Positions 7,854 to 16,550 of a stretch of 64,000 nucleotides of DNA are shown piece by piece. A program made the position numbers and the translations under genes. Origin of the DNA: Nitrobacteraceae bacterium AZCC 2146 (GTDB lineage Bacteria; Pseudomonadota; Alphaproteobacteria; Rhizobiales; Xanthobacteraceae); the NCBI GenBank assembly GCA_036924855.1, contig JBAGRP010000001.1:4712001-4776000 (forward strand). Direction: 5' to 3'. Below the pieces are notes generated by a model. That model worked only from the letters and a program-made list of their open reading frames with translations. It was not told where the DNA came from and ran no database searches. How positions within the stretch are numbered: position 1 is the first letter of the stretch; each line of letters begins with the position of its first letter.

Positions 7854-10267
7854 AATTCTCGCTCTCCTGGCTGAAGGATCATCTCGACACCGACGAGCCG
7901 CTCGAAAAGCTCGCCGACAAGCTCACCATGATCGGGCTTGAGGTCGAGCATATCGAGGACAAGGCGAAGGCTTTGGCGCCGTTCACCATCGCCAGGGTGA
8001 TCTCCGCCGAGCAGCATCCCAATGCGGATCGGCTGCGGGTCTGCATGGTCGAGACCGGCGACGGCACGCCGGTGCAGGTGGTCTGCGGCGCGCCGAATGC
8101 GCGGGCGGGACTGGTCAGCGTGTTCTCGCCGCCCGGCACCTTCATTCCCGGCAAGAACATCACGCTCGGCGTCGGCACCATCCGCGGCGTCGAGAGTCGC
8201 GGCATGCTGTGCTCTGCGGCCGAACTGCAATTATCCGACGAGCATGACGGCATCATCGAATTACCCGCCGACGCGCCGATTGGCGTGGCCTATACGGAAT
8301 GGGCCGGGCTCGGCGATCCCGTGCTCGAGATCAATCTGACGCCGAACCGGCAGGACTGCACCGGCGTGCACGGCATCGCGCGCGATCTCGCCGCCGCCGA
8401 CATGGGCAAGTTCAAGGACCCCGGGATCAAGCAGGTCAAGGGCGAATTCCCCTGCCCGGTGAAAGTCACCGTCGAGGACGCCAAGCTGTGTCCGGGCTTC
8501 GCGCTGCGCCTGGTGCGCGGCGTGAAGAATGGTCCGTCGCCGGAATGGCTGCAGAAGCGCCTGATCTCGATCGGGCTGCGACCGATCAATGCGCTGGTCG
8601 ACATCACCAATTTCCTCACCTTCGATCGCTCCCGGCCGCTGCATGTGTTCGACGCTGCGAAGGTGAAAGGCGACATCGTTGTGCGCCATGCCCGCGACGG
8701 CGAGACGCTCAAGGCACTCGACGGCCGCACCTACACGCTGGACAGCAAGGTCTGCGTCATCGCCGATGACCACGGCGTGGAGTCGCTGGCCGGCATCATG
8801 GGCGGCGAAGCCTCGGGCTGTTCGGAAGACACCGTGGACGTGCTGATCGAATCCGCATTGTGGAACGAGATCAACATCGCCCAGACCGGCCGCAAGCTCG
8901 GCATCAATTCCGACGCGCGCTATCGCTTCGAGCGCGGCGTCGATCCCAACTTCATGCTGCCCGGCCTCGAGCTGGCCACGAAACTGGTGATGGAGCTGTG
9001 CGGCGGTTCACCGTCGGAGAACATCGTGGTCGGCAACGCCTATGGCGATGACCGCGTGATCGATTTCCCGCTCTCGGAAGTGAAGCGACTCGCTGCCATC
9101 GACGTCCCCATGGTCGAGATGCGCCGCATCCTGGTCCATCTCGGCTTCATGATGGTCGGCAACGGCCCGGTGGTAAAGGTCGCGGTGCCCTCGTGGCGTT
9201 CCGACGTCCATGGCAAGGCCGATATCGTCGAGGAGATCATGCGCATCGTCGGCGTCGACAAGGTGCCGATGACGCCGTTCGAGCGCGGTGACGCGCCGCG
9301 CAAGCCGATCCTGACCCCGATCCAGTTGCGCACCAGACGCGCCAAACGCGCGCTCGCCGCGCGCGGCCTGGTCGAGACCGTGACGTGGTCATTCATCTCC
9401 AAGCCGCACGCCGAAGTGTTCGGCGGCGGCGCGCCTGAACTGGCGCTGGCCAATCCGATCGCGGCCGATCTTTCCGACATGCGGCCGAGCCTGTTGCCCG
9501 GCCTGATTGCCTCCGCGCAGGCCAATACCGATCGCGGCCTCCCGGATCTGGCGCTGTTCGAAGTCGGACAGGTGTTCAAGGGCGACCGACCGCAGGACCA
9601 GTTCGTGGCGGCCGCCGGCCTGCGCCATGGCCTTGCATCGTCGAACGGCATGGGGCGGCATTGGTCCGGTTCGGCCACCGCTGACGCGCTCGATGCCAAG
9701 GCCGATGCCTTCGCGGTGCTGGCTGCCGCCGGCGCGCCGATGCAGGCGTTGCAGATCGTGCCCGGTGGCGCGGCTCAAGGTGTTTCTTGGCTGCATCCCG
9801 GCCGCTCCGGCACAATCCAGATCGGGCCGCAAAACATTCTCGGCACTTTCGGCGAGTTGCATCCCCGCGCGCTGGAGGCGCTCGGCGCCGATGGGCCGCT
9901 GATGGCGTTCGAAGTGATCCTCGACCGGATTCCCGACGCCAAGCAGAGAGCCACGCGCGCCAAGCCGACGCTGGAGCTGTCCGCGTTCCAGCCGGTGTCG
10001 CGCGACTTTGCCTTCATCGTCGATCGTAGCGTCAAGGCGGGCGATATCGTCCGTGCCGCGGCGGGTGTCGACAAGAAGCTGATCACCGGCGTCTCCGTGT
10101 TCGACGTCTATGAAGGCAAGGGCATCGACGACGACAAGAAGTCGGTCGCCATCGCGGTGACGATGCAGCCGCGCGAGAAGACGCTGACCGATCAGGAGAT
10201 CGACGCGGCGGCGTCGAAGATCGTCGCCGAGGTGACCAAGAAGACCGGCGGGGTCCTGAGAGCATGA
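7850..10267 (+). CDS. pheT: Phenylalanine-tRNA ligase beta subunit
   Basis: 805 residues from a GTG at 7850 behind a GGAGG site. Domains in order: N-terminal segment, EMAP/OB-type tRNA-binding domain (about 39-150), B3/B4 editing domain that hydrolyses Tyr-tRNA-Phe (about 215-390), B5 (about 400-475), catalytic-like core (about 490-700) and FDX-ACB anticodon-binding domain (about 710-804). The end is unusual: the final codon GCA and the stop TGA lie inside an intergenic palindromic repeat that begins at 10262, so the C-terminal residue and stop appear to be supplied by that element. Confidence 0.98.
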   Translation: MKFSLSWLKDHLDTDEPLEKLADKLTMIGLEVEHIEDKAKALAPFTIARVISAEQHPNADRLRVCMVETGDGTPVQVVCGAPNARAGLVSVFSPPGTFIPGKNITLGVGTIRGVESRGMLCSAAELQLSDEHDGIIELPADAPIGVAYTEWAGLGDPVLEINLTPNRQDCTGVHGIARDLAAADMGKFKDPGIKQVKGEFPCPVKVTVEDAKLCPGFALRLVRGVKNGPSPEWLQKRLISIGLRPINALVDITNFLTFDRSRPLHVFDAAKVKGDIVVRHARDGETLKALDGRTYTLDSKVCVIADDHGVESLAGIMGGEASGCSEDTVDVLIESALWNEINIAQTGRKLGINSDARYRFERGVDPNFMLPGLELATKLVMELCGGSPSENIVVGNAYGDDRVIDFPLSEVKRLAAIDVPMVEMRRILVHLGFMMVGNGPVVKVAVPSWRSDVHGKADIVEEIMRIVGVDKVPMTPFERGDAPRKPILTPIQLRTRRAKRALAARGLVETVTWSFISKPHAEVFGGGAPELALANPIAADLSDMRPSLLPGLIASAQANTDRGLPDLALFEVGQVFKGDRPQDQFVAAAGLRHGLASSNGMGRHWSGSATADALDAKADAFAVLAAAGAPMQALQIVPGGAAQGVSWLHPGRSGTIQIGPQNILGTFGELHPRALEALGADGPLMAFEVILDRIPDAKQRATRAKPTLELSAFQPVSRDFAFIVDRSVKAGDIVRAAAGVDKKLITGVSVFDVYEGKGIDDDKKSVAIAVTMQPREKTLTDQEIDAAASKIVAEVTKKTGGVLRA

Positions 10268-10306
10268 TGCCGAAAAGTGTGACGCGGTTTTCGGATGACA
10301 TCATGC
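10262..10306. repeat. Short palindrome, family C copy 1, overlapping pheT stop
   Basis: 45 bp reading GCATGATGCCGAAAAGTG, a short spacer, then CGGTTTTCGG and ATCATGC. It is an imperfect inverted repeat of the kind very common in Rhizobiales (GCATGAT-CCGAAAA-CGGTTTTCGG-ATCATGC). The pheT stop codon lies in its left arm. A half word GCATGAT recurs at 10321 and contains the start of the next gene. Confidence 0.85.
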
Positions 10307-10322
10307 TTCATATCCATAAAGC

Positions 10323-11090
10323 ATGATGGCCACGCTCGGCCTCGGCTCCTATTCCACCACGTCGCTCATCTTTCTCGTCCTCACCGCCTTCATCGCCGGG
10401 CTCGCGCGCGGCTTTTCCGGCTTCGGCTCGGCGATGATCTTCATGCCGCTCGCCAGCGCGGTCGCGGGTGCGCAGGTGGCGTCACCCTTGCTGCTGTTGA
10501 TCGACTTCACCTCGTCGCTCGCCCTCATTCCCGGTGCGTGGCGCCACGCCGACCGGCGCGATGTCAGCATCATGTCGATCGGCGCGTTGATCGGCGTTCC
10601 GCTCGGAACCCTCGCGCTGGCATTCGGCGATCCACTCGCGATTCGCTGGGGTCTGGTGGTGCTGATCGTAGCATTGCTGGCGCTGATGATGTCGGGCTGG
10701 CGCTATCCCGGCAAACCCACCGCGCCGGCGACCATCGCGGTGGGCGGCATCGCCGGCTTCTTCGGCAGCCTGGCGCAGGTCGGCGGACCGCCGATCGTGC
10801 TGTACTGGCTGCGCGACACCGCAGTCGCCGCCGTCACCCGCGCCAATATCATTCTGTATTTCGCGATTTCCGACGTGCTGATCGTGCTGAGCTATTTCGT
10901 CGGTGGGCTGTGGACGCCGACCGTGCTCGGCCTCGCGGTCGTCACCGGCCCGCTGTTCGGCCTCGGCCTCTGGCTCGGCTCAAAACTGTTCGGCCGGGCC
11001 AGCGACGACGCCTTCCGCCGCATCTGCTACGCGCTGATCGCCGCGTCCGCGCTGGTGAGCCTGCCGTTGTTCGACGGGATATTTCACTGA
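10323..11090 (+). CDS. Sulfite exporter TauE/SafE family permease
   Basis: 255-residue polytopic protein of the TauE/SafE (DUF81) family, predicted to carry anions such as sulfite, sulfoacetate or other organic acids across the inner membrane. Eight or so hydrophobic segments are visible, with the family phrases ARGFSGFGSAM (residues 28-38) and GSLAQVGGPPIVLY (about 149-162) related by the internal duplication. The ATG-ATG at 10323 lies 17 bases after a family C palindrome. The substrate cannot be inferred; no sulfur genes adjoin. Confidence 0.9.
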   Translation: MMATLGLGSYSTTSLIFLVLTAFIAGLARGFSGFGSAMIFMPLASAVAGAQVASPLLLLIDFTSSLALIPGAWRHADRRDVSIMSIGALIGVPLGTLALAFGDPLAIRWGLVVLIVALLALMMSGWRYPGKPTAPATIAVGGIAGFFGSLAQVGGPPIVLYWLRDTAVAAVTRANIILYFAISDVLIVLSYFVGGLWTPTVLGLAVVTGPLFGLGLWLGSKLFGRASDDAFRRICYALIAASALVSLPLFDGIFH

Positions 11091-11164
11091 CGCTTGCGTG
11101 ACTTGCGGCGCCAGCCGGCGCGGCGCTAGGGTCTCGCCAACATTCAAACCAACGGGAGAAAACC

Positions 11165-12112
11165 ATGATCGATCGCCGCGACGTGCTGAAGCTTGCCGCT
11201 GCCGGCGCCATCGTTTTCGCCCCGCGCCCCGCGCTGACACAGGCGCCGGCCAAGCCACGCACCAGGATCGTCTTTCTGGGTACCAAGGGTGGCCCGCGCG
11301 TCGGGATCGGCGCATCCAATCCCGCCAACCTCGTCGTGGTCAACGACACGCCATTCGTGATCGATTGCGGCATGGGCGTCAGCCGGCAGCTGGTCAATGC
11401 CGGCGTGCCGATTCCGTCGGTGAAGTACATCTTCATCAGCCATCACCATTCCGATCACAATCTCGAATACGGCAACCTGTTCTACAACGCCTGGGCCGCC
11501 GGCCTCTCGACGCCAATCCATTCCTTCGGTCCCAAGGGCATCGAGGCGATGACCCGGACTTATTGGGAGCTGAACAAGTTCGACGTCGATACCCGCATCG
11601 AAGATGAAGGCCGTCCTGATCCGCGGCCGCTGCTGATCGCCAGGGATATTACCGAGGATGGCGTGGTGCTGCAGACAGCCGACGCCAAGGTGACGGCGTT
11701 CCGCACACCGCATCCGCCTATCGTCGATAGCTTCGCCTACAAATTCGAGACGCCAGACGGCGTCATCGTGTTCTCCAGCGACACCGCCTACAATCCGAAG
11801 CTGGCTGAATTCGCAAAAGGCGCCGACGTGCTGGTGCACGAATGTCTTTATGTCCCCGCCGTGGATCGCCTGGTTCTGAAGACGAAGAACGGCGCGACGC
11901 TGAAGAAGCATTTGATGGAGAGCCACACCACCACCGAGGACGTCGGCCGCATCGCCGCCGCCGCCGGCGTGAAGGTGCTGGTGCTCAGCCATTTCGTGCC
12001 CGGTGACGATCCCGAAGTCACCGACGAGAACTGGATCGAAGGTGCGCGGAAGAACTTTTCCGGCAAGATCATCGTGGCGAAGGATCTGATGCAACTGACG
12101 CTGCCGGTGTAA
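11165..12112 (+). CDS. Exported metallo-beta-lactamase-fold hydrolase
   Basis: 315 residues. The N-terminus MIDRRDVLKLAAAGAIVFAP has a twin-arginine motif followed by a hydrophobic run, so Tat export to the periplasm is likely. The mature part is a metallo-beta-lactamase-fold enzyme with the zinc motif SHHHSDHN (H93-x-H95-x-D97-H98), a later His in FRTPHPP, an Asp in FSSDTAYN and a C-terminal His in LSHFVP. The overall pattern resembles RNase Z / arylsulfatase-like members, but export argues against tRNA processing. The substrate is unknown. The ATG at 11165 follows a GGGAGAAAACC site. It converges on the FAD oxidase gene. Confidence 0.85.
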   Translation: MIDRRDVLKLAAAGAIVFAPRPALTQAPAKPRTRIVFLGTKGGPRVGIGASNPANLVVVNDTPFVIDCGMGVSRQLVNAGVPIPSVKYIFISHHHSDHNLEYGNLFYNAWAAGLSTPIHSFGPKGIEAMTRTYWELNKFDVDTRIEDEGRPDPRPLLIARDITEDGVVLQTADAKVTAFRTPHPPIVDSFAYKFETPDGVIVFSSDTAYNPKLAEFAKGADVLVHECLYVPAVDRLVLKTKNGATLKKHLMESHTTTEDVGRIAAAAGVKVLVLSHFVPGDDPEVTDENWIEGARKNFSGKIIVAKDLMQLTLPV

Positions 12113-12137
12113 CGTAAACAACGGCTACGCGTCGTTG

Positions 12138-13541
12138 CTACCCCGCCCCCAGCCCGCTCGACCGCTGCCGCCGCTTCGGCTTGCGCGCCGGGACGTCCGG
12201 CTCGACCTCCTTCAGAGCGCCGATCTTCCTCAGCGCTGCATCCGCCGCGCGCTCACCGCTTTCCCAGGCGCCATCCACCGTGCCCCACAACGTTTCGTGG
12301 GTGGCCTCGCCGGCGACGAACAGGTTGCCCATCGGTTCGGTCAGCACACGCCGCGAACCCTGACCGCCGGGCGCAGCACCGGACATCGCACCCAGCACGA
12401 AGGGCGATGCATTCCAGCGTGTCGCTGCCGAGCGCTTTACTGCGCCCTTGATATCGCTGCCAAACAGTTTCGCCAGCCACTCCACTGCGAAGGCCGTCAT
12501 CGCCGCCTCGCCCTGCGCGGCGAGATCGCGGCCGAACGAGCCCGCGACATCGACGGTGCACAGCGACGAGCCGCCGATATTGGCGAACAGCGCGCCGGTG
12601 CGCGTGTCGGTACTCTGTTCGATCATCAACTCATCGCGGCCGAGCCCGAGCGGGTTACCCGCCAATTGCAGCGCGATGCGATCGTAGCTGCCGAGGCTCA
12701 GCTTCGCCGCGGCATCGAGCTGACGCTTCGGCAGTTCCGGCGTGAACTTGATTGCGCCCGATACCAGCACGTTCGACGACACGGTGACGATCGCCGCACG
12801 CGCAGCGATCCGGCCGGAAGGCGTCTCCACCGATATGTCGCGGCCGCTCCAGCTGACGCGCGTCGCCGGGGTCGATAGCGCCACAGGCACCGTTTCGCCC
12901 AGCTTGCCCATCAGCGTGCCCAGTCCCTGGCGGGTACCGACATCGATGGCGCGGTCCTGGGCGCGAAACTGGTCCAGCGTGGAGAGGTCCTTGAGGTCCT
13001 TGCCGGTCGCATAGGCGCCAAGCACGAAGTCGATGGTACCGGCCCAGTCGCCGAGATCCTTTGGCAGTGCCGCCGCACACGAGATATCGCCCTTGCGCGC
13101 GGCGTCGTCGATGGCGCGGTTGGCGCGCACCAAGGTGGCCAGCAGATCCTCGGTCTCGCCGGCGCGGGCGTTGCGGCGGCCGATCCGCAGCTTCTGGCTT
13201 GGCGGCGCCGGCGCCACATCGATTCCGGCCGTGCGCGCCAGCTTGATCAGCACATTGGTGTCGGGCGTGTGCAGCCAGCGCGCGCCGCGATCGAACGGCA
13301 CGTCGAAACTGGTCGCGTCGGTGGCGCAGCGGCCGCCGATCTGGCCGGAAGCCTCGATCACGATCACCTTGCGGTTTGCCGCCATCACGCGCCGTGCCGC
13401 GGCGATGCCGGCGGCGCCCGCGCCGATCACGACAATGTCAGCCTCGCGCGGCAATGGCGCGGCCAATGCCCTTGCACCCAGCAGCGGGGCAAGCGTCAAT
13501 GCCGCCGACGCCGACAGGAAGTCGCGGCGCGAAATTGTCAT
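12138..13541 (-). CDS. Exported FAD-dependent amine oxidase
   Basis: 467 residues from the ATG at 13541. The leader MTISRRDFLSASAALTLAPL is a textbook Tat signal (SRRDFL), as expected for a protein exported with its cofactor. A dinucleotide-binding motif VIGAGAAGIAAARRV follows, then IEASGQIGGRC, and a C-terminal FAD-contact region (VAGEATHETLWGTVDGA) typical of flavin amine oxidases. The substrate is unknown; polyamines or other amines are plausible. The tail is basic (ARKPKRRQRSSGLGAG). An earlier ATG at 13568 would add nine residues without improving the leader. It is divergent from the YiiX-type gene. Confidence 0.88.
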   Translation of the reverse strand: MTISRRDFLSASAALTLAPLLGARALAAPLPREADIVVIGAGAAGIAAARRVMAANRKVIVIEASGQIGGRCATDATSFDVPFDRGARWLHTPDTNVLIKLARTAGIDVAPAPPSQKLRIGRRNARAGETEDLLATLVRANRAIDDAARKGDISCAAALPKDLGDWAGTIDFVLGAYATGKDLKDLSTLDQFRAQDRAIDVGTRQGLGTLMGKLGETVPVALSTPATRVSWSGRDISVETPSGRIAARAAIVTVSSNVLVSGAIKFTPELPKRQLDAAAKLSLGSYDRIALQLAGNPLGLGRDELMIEQSTDTRTGALFANIGGSSLCTVDVAGSFGRDLAAQGEAAMTAFAVEWLAKLFGSDIKGAVKRSAATRWNASPFVLGAMSGAAPGGQGSRRVLTEPMGNLFVAGEATHETLWGTVDGAWESGERAADAALRKIGALKEVEPDVPARKPKRRQRSSGLGAG

Positions 13542-13733
13542 GGCATAGTTTCCGAAACTTTGTGACATGTGAGAACGTCCCGCGAACCTTGCCGTATCCG
13601 GCACCACGCGGCAACTCTCATGGTGAATCAATCATGAGTGATAGCATTTCGCATGAACCAAATCGAAATGGCTTTCGACCATGATGGATACAGGGGAAGC
13701 GGGCGAAACGAACCGCACGGGGGAGTGACCATC

Positions 13734-14624
13734 ATGGGCTTTGTGCTCGATACGGTCGGAAAGCTGATCGCCGGCTATCTTCAGAAGGAAGTTCCGGGTT
13801 ACGAGCCGTTCACGCCGAGTGATCCGGAGCGCCTGCGCGGGGTGATCATGGACGGCGATGTGCTGCTGGTGGAAGGCAACAATCGCGTCTCCGGTATCAT
13901 CAAGTATCTCACGCAATCGACCTGGTCGCACGCCGCCCTGTATGTCGGACCGATCGACGGCGCGTCGGAACCGAACGGTGAACCGCATGTGCTGATCGAG
14001 GCCAATATCGGCGAAGGCGTGACCTCAGCGCCGCTGTCGAAGTACTATCCGTACCATACGCGGCTATGCCGCCCGATCGGACTCTCTTACGAGGACCGCA
14101 TCACGGTGAGCCGCTATGCCATCAACCGGATCGGTTTCGGCTACGACACCAAGAACATCGTCGATCTGATGCGATTCCTGATTCCGCTGCCGATCCCGCA
14201 GCGCTGGCGCCGCCGCATGATCGCCTTCGGCTCCGGCGATCCGACCAAGATGATCTGCTCGGCGCTGATCGCGCAGGCCTTCGATGCCGTGCGCTATCCG
14301 ATCCTGCCCAAGATCACCCGCGCCGGCAGCCGTCAGGCCCGCCGCGAGATCCTGCACATCCGCGATTCCTCGCTCTACATGCCCCGGGACTTCGACATCT
14401 CGCCGTATTTCGAGGTCGTCAAGCCGACCATCGAACTCGGCTTCGACTACACAGCGCTGCACTGGGCCGACAAGCAAAAGCCGCTCCGGGAGGTAGCGGA
14501 CGCTTTCGGTCCGTTTCCGGAGCCCGGCAGTTCGCCGCCGCTCGTTCCTGAAACGGCTGGCACGGAGGCGGAAATTTCTGACGAAGAAGTGAGGGGCGTG
14601 CCGCAGGTCAGACTGGTGGCGTGA
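13734..14624 (+). CDS. YiiX/YebB-like permuted papain-fold cysteine hydrolase
   Basis: 296 residues. It matches the circularly permuted NlpC/P60 group: GDVLLVEG (41-48), a histidine in QSTWSHAALYVG (H66), an acidic residue in HVLIEA (E89) and the late nucleophile cysteine in KMICSALIAQAF (C175). Members are thought to cleave amide or ester bonds in peptides or lipids; the actual substrate here is unknown. No signal peptide is seen, though the N-terminus (GFVLDTVGKLIAGYLQ) is amphipathic. The ATG at 13734 has a GGGAGTGACC site. The last 40 residues are Pro/Glu-rich and likely disordered. It stops ten bases before the convergent ABC operon. Confidence 0.82.
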   Translation: MGFVLDTVGKLIAGYLQKEVPGYEPFTPSDPERLRGVIMDGDVLLVEGNNRVSGIIKYLTQSTWSHAALYVGPIDGASEPNGEPHVLIEANIGEGVTSAPLSKYYPYHTRLCRPIGLSYEDRITVSRYAINRIGFGYDTKNIVDLMRFLIPLPIPQRWRRRMIAFGSGDPTKMICSALIAQAFDAVRYPILPKITRAGSRQARREILHIRDSSLYMPRDFDISPYFEVVKPTIELGFDYTALHWADKQKPLREVADAFGPFPEPGSSPPLVPETAGTEAEISDEEVRGVPQVRLVA

Positions 14625-14633
14625 GGCACCCAC

Positions 14634-15485
14634 TCACGACTTCACCGCGCCCGCGGTCAGCCCCGCGACCATGTAGCGCTTGAAAGCGTAATACATCGCG
14701 GCCGGCGGCAGCGCGTAGATCAGGCCGGTGGTCATCAGCAGTTCCCACGGCGAATCGTCGGCGGCCAGAAAATTGCCGAGGGCGACTGGCAACGTGATCT
14801 CGGTATCCTTGGACAGCAGCAGGAACGCGTAGAGATATTCGTTCCAGGCCAGCAGCAGCGCATAGGTGCCAACCGCCACCAGCGACGGCATCATCAGCGG
14901 CACATAGACCAGCCGGAACAACTGTATCGTCGTGGCGCCATCCATGATGGCGGCCTCATCGAGTTCGACCGGCAGCTTGTCGGAGGCCTGCTTCAGTACC
15001 CAGATCGCATAGGGCGAGGCGATCGTCACCATCGCCAAAATCAGCGCCCAGTGATTGTTGAGCAGGCCGTAGTTGCCCATGGTGCGGTACATCGGAACGG
15101 CTAGAAACGCTGCCGGGATGAAGTAAGTGAACAGCGCCAGATTCATCACCAGCCGGCCGCCGGGGACGCGCAACCGCGAGATCGAGAAAGCCGCCGCGGT
15201 GGCGATGAACAGTGTCAGCGCACCGACGGCCACCGCGATGACTGTCGAATTCCAGAACTGCGCCCAGAAATCCCTCAGGAAGTAATGCTGCTGGTGGAAC
15301 ACGATCCCGAAGTTGTGCAGTGTCGGATGATCGGGCCAGAGTTTTCCGGCGAACGCATCCTCCTTCGGCGAGATCGCGAACAGCAACAGGTGATAGATCG
15401 GCAGCATGGTCCAGATGAAGACCGGGATGCCGATCAGCAGCAGCCGGGCCTCGGTACCAACTTCGCGCAGGGATGGCAGCTTCAT
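14634..15485 (-). CDS. Carbohydrate ABC transporter permease (MalG type)
   Basis: 283 residues with six hydrophobic segments and the EAA loop of binding-protein-dependent permeases (VELDEAAIMDGATTIQLFRL, about 185-204), which docks the ATPase. It belongs to the MalG/AraQ branch of the CUT1 class. Its ATG overlaps the stop of the MalF-type gene by four bases (ATGA), so the two are coupled. It is the last gene of this operon: no ATPase gene follows before the convergent YiiX-type gene. Confidence 0.93.
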   Translation of the reverse strand: MKLPSLREVGTEARLLLIGIPVFIWTMLPIYHLLLFAISPKEDAFAGKLWPDHPTLHNFGIVFHQQHYFLRDFWAQFWNSTVIAVAVGALTLFIATAAAFSISRLRVPGGRLVMNLALFTYFIPAAFLAVPMYRTMGNYGLLNNHWALILAMVTIASPYAIWVLKQASDKLPVELDEAAIMDGATTIQLFRLVYVPLMMPSLVAVGTYALLLAWNEYLYAFLLLSKDTEITLPVALGNFLAADDSPWELLMTTGLIYALPPAAMYYAFKRYMVAGLTAGAVKS

Positions 15486-16360
15486 CGCGACAGCCGTTTC
15501 ATCATTACATAGACCAAAGGCAGCACCAGCGGCAGCGCGCAGACGATCGCGGCCATCGACAGATCGAGCTGGTCGAGGCGCAGATAGCGGATGCCAAGGG
15601 TGGCCAGTACGTGGGTGAGGTCCGCCGGCCCGCCGCCGGTGAGCAGATAGACGCTGTTGAAATCACCGAGCGTCCAGATCATCGAGAGCAGCGTGCAGGT
15701 CAGATACAGCGTCCGCATCGACGGCCAGGTAATGAAGCGGAATTTCTGCCACCAGCTGGCGCCGTCAACCTCGGCCGCCTCGAACTGATCCTGCGGAATG
15801 GCGAGACGCCCGGTCATCAGGATCAGCGTCCAGAACGGCAGCGATTTCCAGATGTGCATCAGGATCGCCATGGTCAGCGCGATGGCGGGATCGTTGAGCC
15901 AGTTCGGGCCGTCCTCGCCGGTGAACTTGAAGATCAGGTGATTGACCATGCCCCATTCGGGATTGAACATGAATCGCACCGACAGGATGGTGGGAATCGA
16001 CGGCACCGCCCATGGCAGGATGAACAGCACCGACAGCCACTTGATCCAGGACCGCGACTGGATGAAGAAGCCGGACAGCACCAGCGCAATCAGCATTTTG
16101 AAATTGATGCCGATCACCAGGAAGATCAGCGTGTTGACGGCTGCGCGTGCAAAGATCGGATCGTGGTACAGCGCCACGTAACTTGCCGGATGGCGCGCCA
16201 GCCACAGGCCGTAGCTGACCGGGTAGACGACGAACGCCAGAAACACCAGCATATACGGCACAAGGAGTGCAAGGCCCCAGACTTGCGGGGTCGAGAGGCG
16301 TGCCGACAGCGGCCTGCGCGGGACAATATTGCCGGGGGTGGAGAGCGTCATCGAAGTCAT
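15482..16360 (-). CDS. Carbohydrate ABC transporter permease (MalF type)
   Basis: 292 residues, polytopic, partner of the MalG-type permease. The EAA loop reads PQDQFEAAEVDGASWWQKFR (about 197-216). The ATG at 16360 is preceded by an AGGTG site; the open frame upstream to 16402 lacks support. It lies 190 bases after the binding-protein gene, and a family B palindrome occupies most of that gap, so mRNA levels of binding protein and permeases may differ. Confidence 0.93.
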   Translation of the reverse strand: MTSMTLSTPGNIVPRRPLSARLSTPQVWGLALLVPYMLVFLAFVVYPVSYGLWLARHPASYVALYHDPIFARAAVNTLIFLVIGINFKMLIALVLSGFFIQSRSWIKWLSVLFILPWAVPSIPTILSVRFMFNPEWGMVNHLIFKFTGEDGPNWLNDPAIALTMAILMHIWKSLPFWTLILMTGRLAIPQDQFEAAEVDGASWWQKFRFITWPSMRTLYLTCTLLSMIWTLGDFNSVYLLTGGGPADLTHVLATLGIRYLRLDQLDLSMAAIVCALPLVLPLVYVMMKRLSR

Positions 16361-16421
16361 GGAACGCACCTGGTACAGTCTAGGACTGAATAGACTCAAC
16401 ACGGACCGTCATTTTGAAACT

Positions 16422-16545
16422 GTCATTCCGGGATGCGCCGTCGGCGACGTAGCCGACAAAGGCGCAGGGCCGGAATCCATACTCCCGGCGGTGGTCATGG
16501 ATTCCGGGCTCGCTCGCAGCTGACGTTGCTCGCGCCCGGAATGAC
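16422..16545. repeat. Intergenic palindromic repeat, family B copy 2, inside an operon
   Basis: About 124 bp bounded by GTCATTCCGGG and CCCGGAATGAC, with inner words GGAATCCATA / TATGGATTCC-type pairing (16472-16508). It lies between the ABC binding-protein gene and its permeases, a place where such structures can stabilise upstream mRNA or attenuate transcription. The left-arm module is GTCGGCGACGTAGCCGAC, itself a small palindrome. Confidence 0.85.
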
Positions 16546-16550
16546 GGGGA

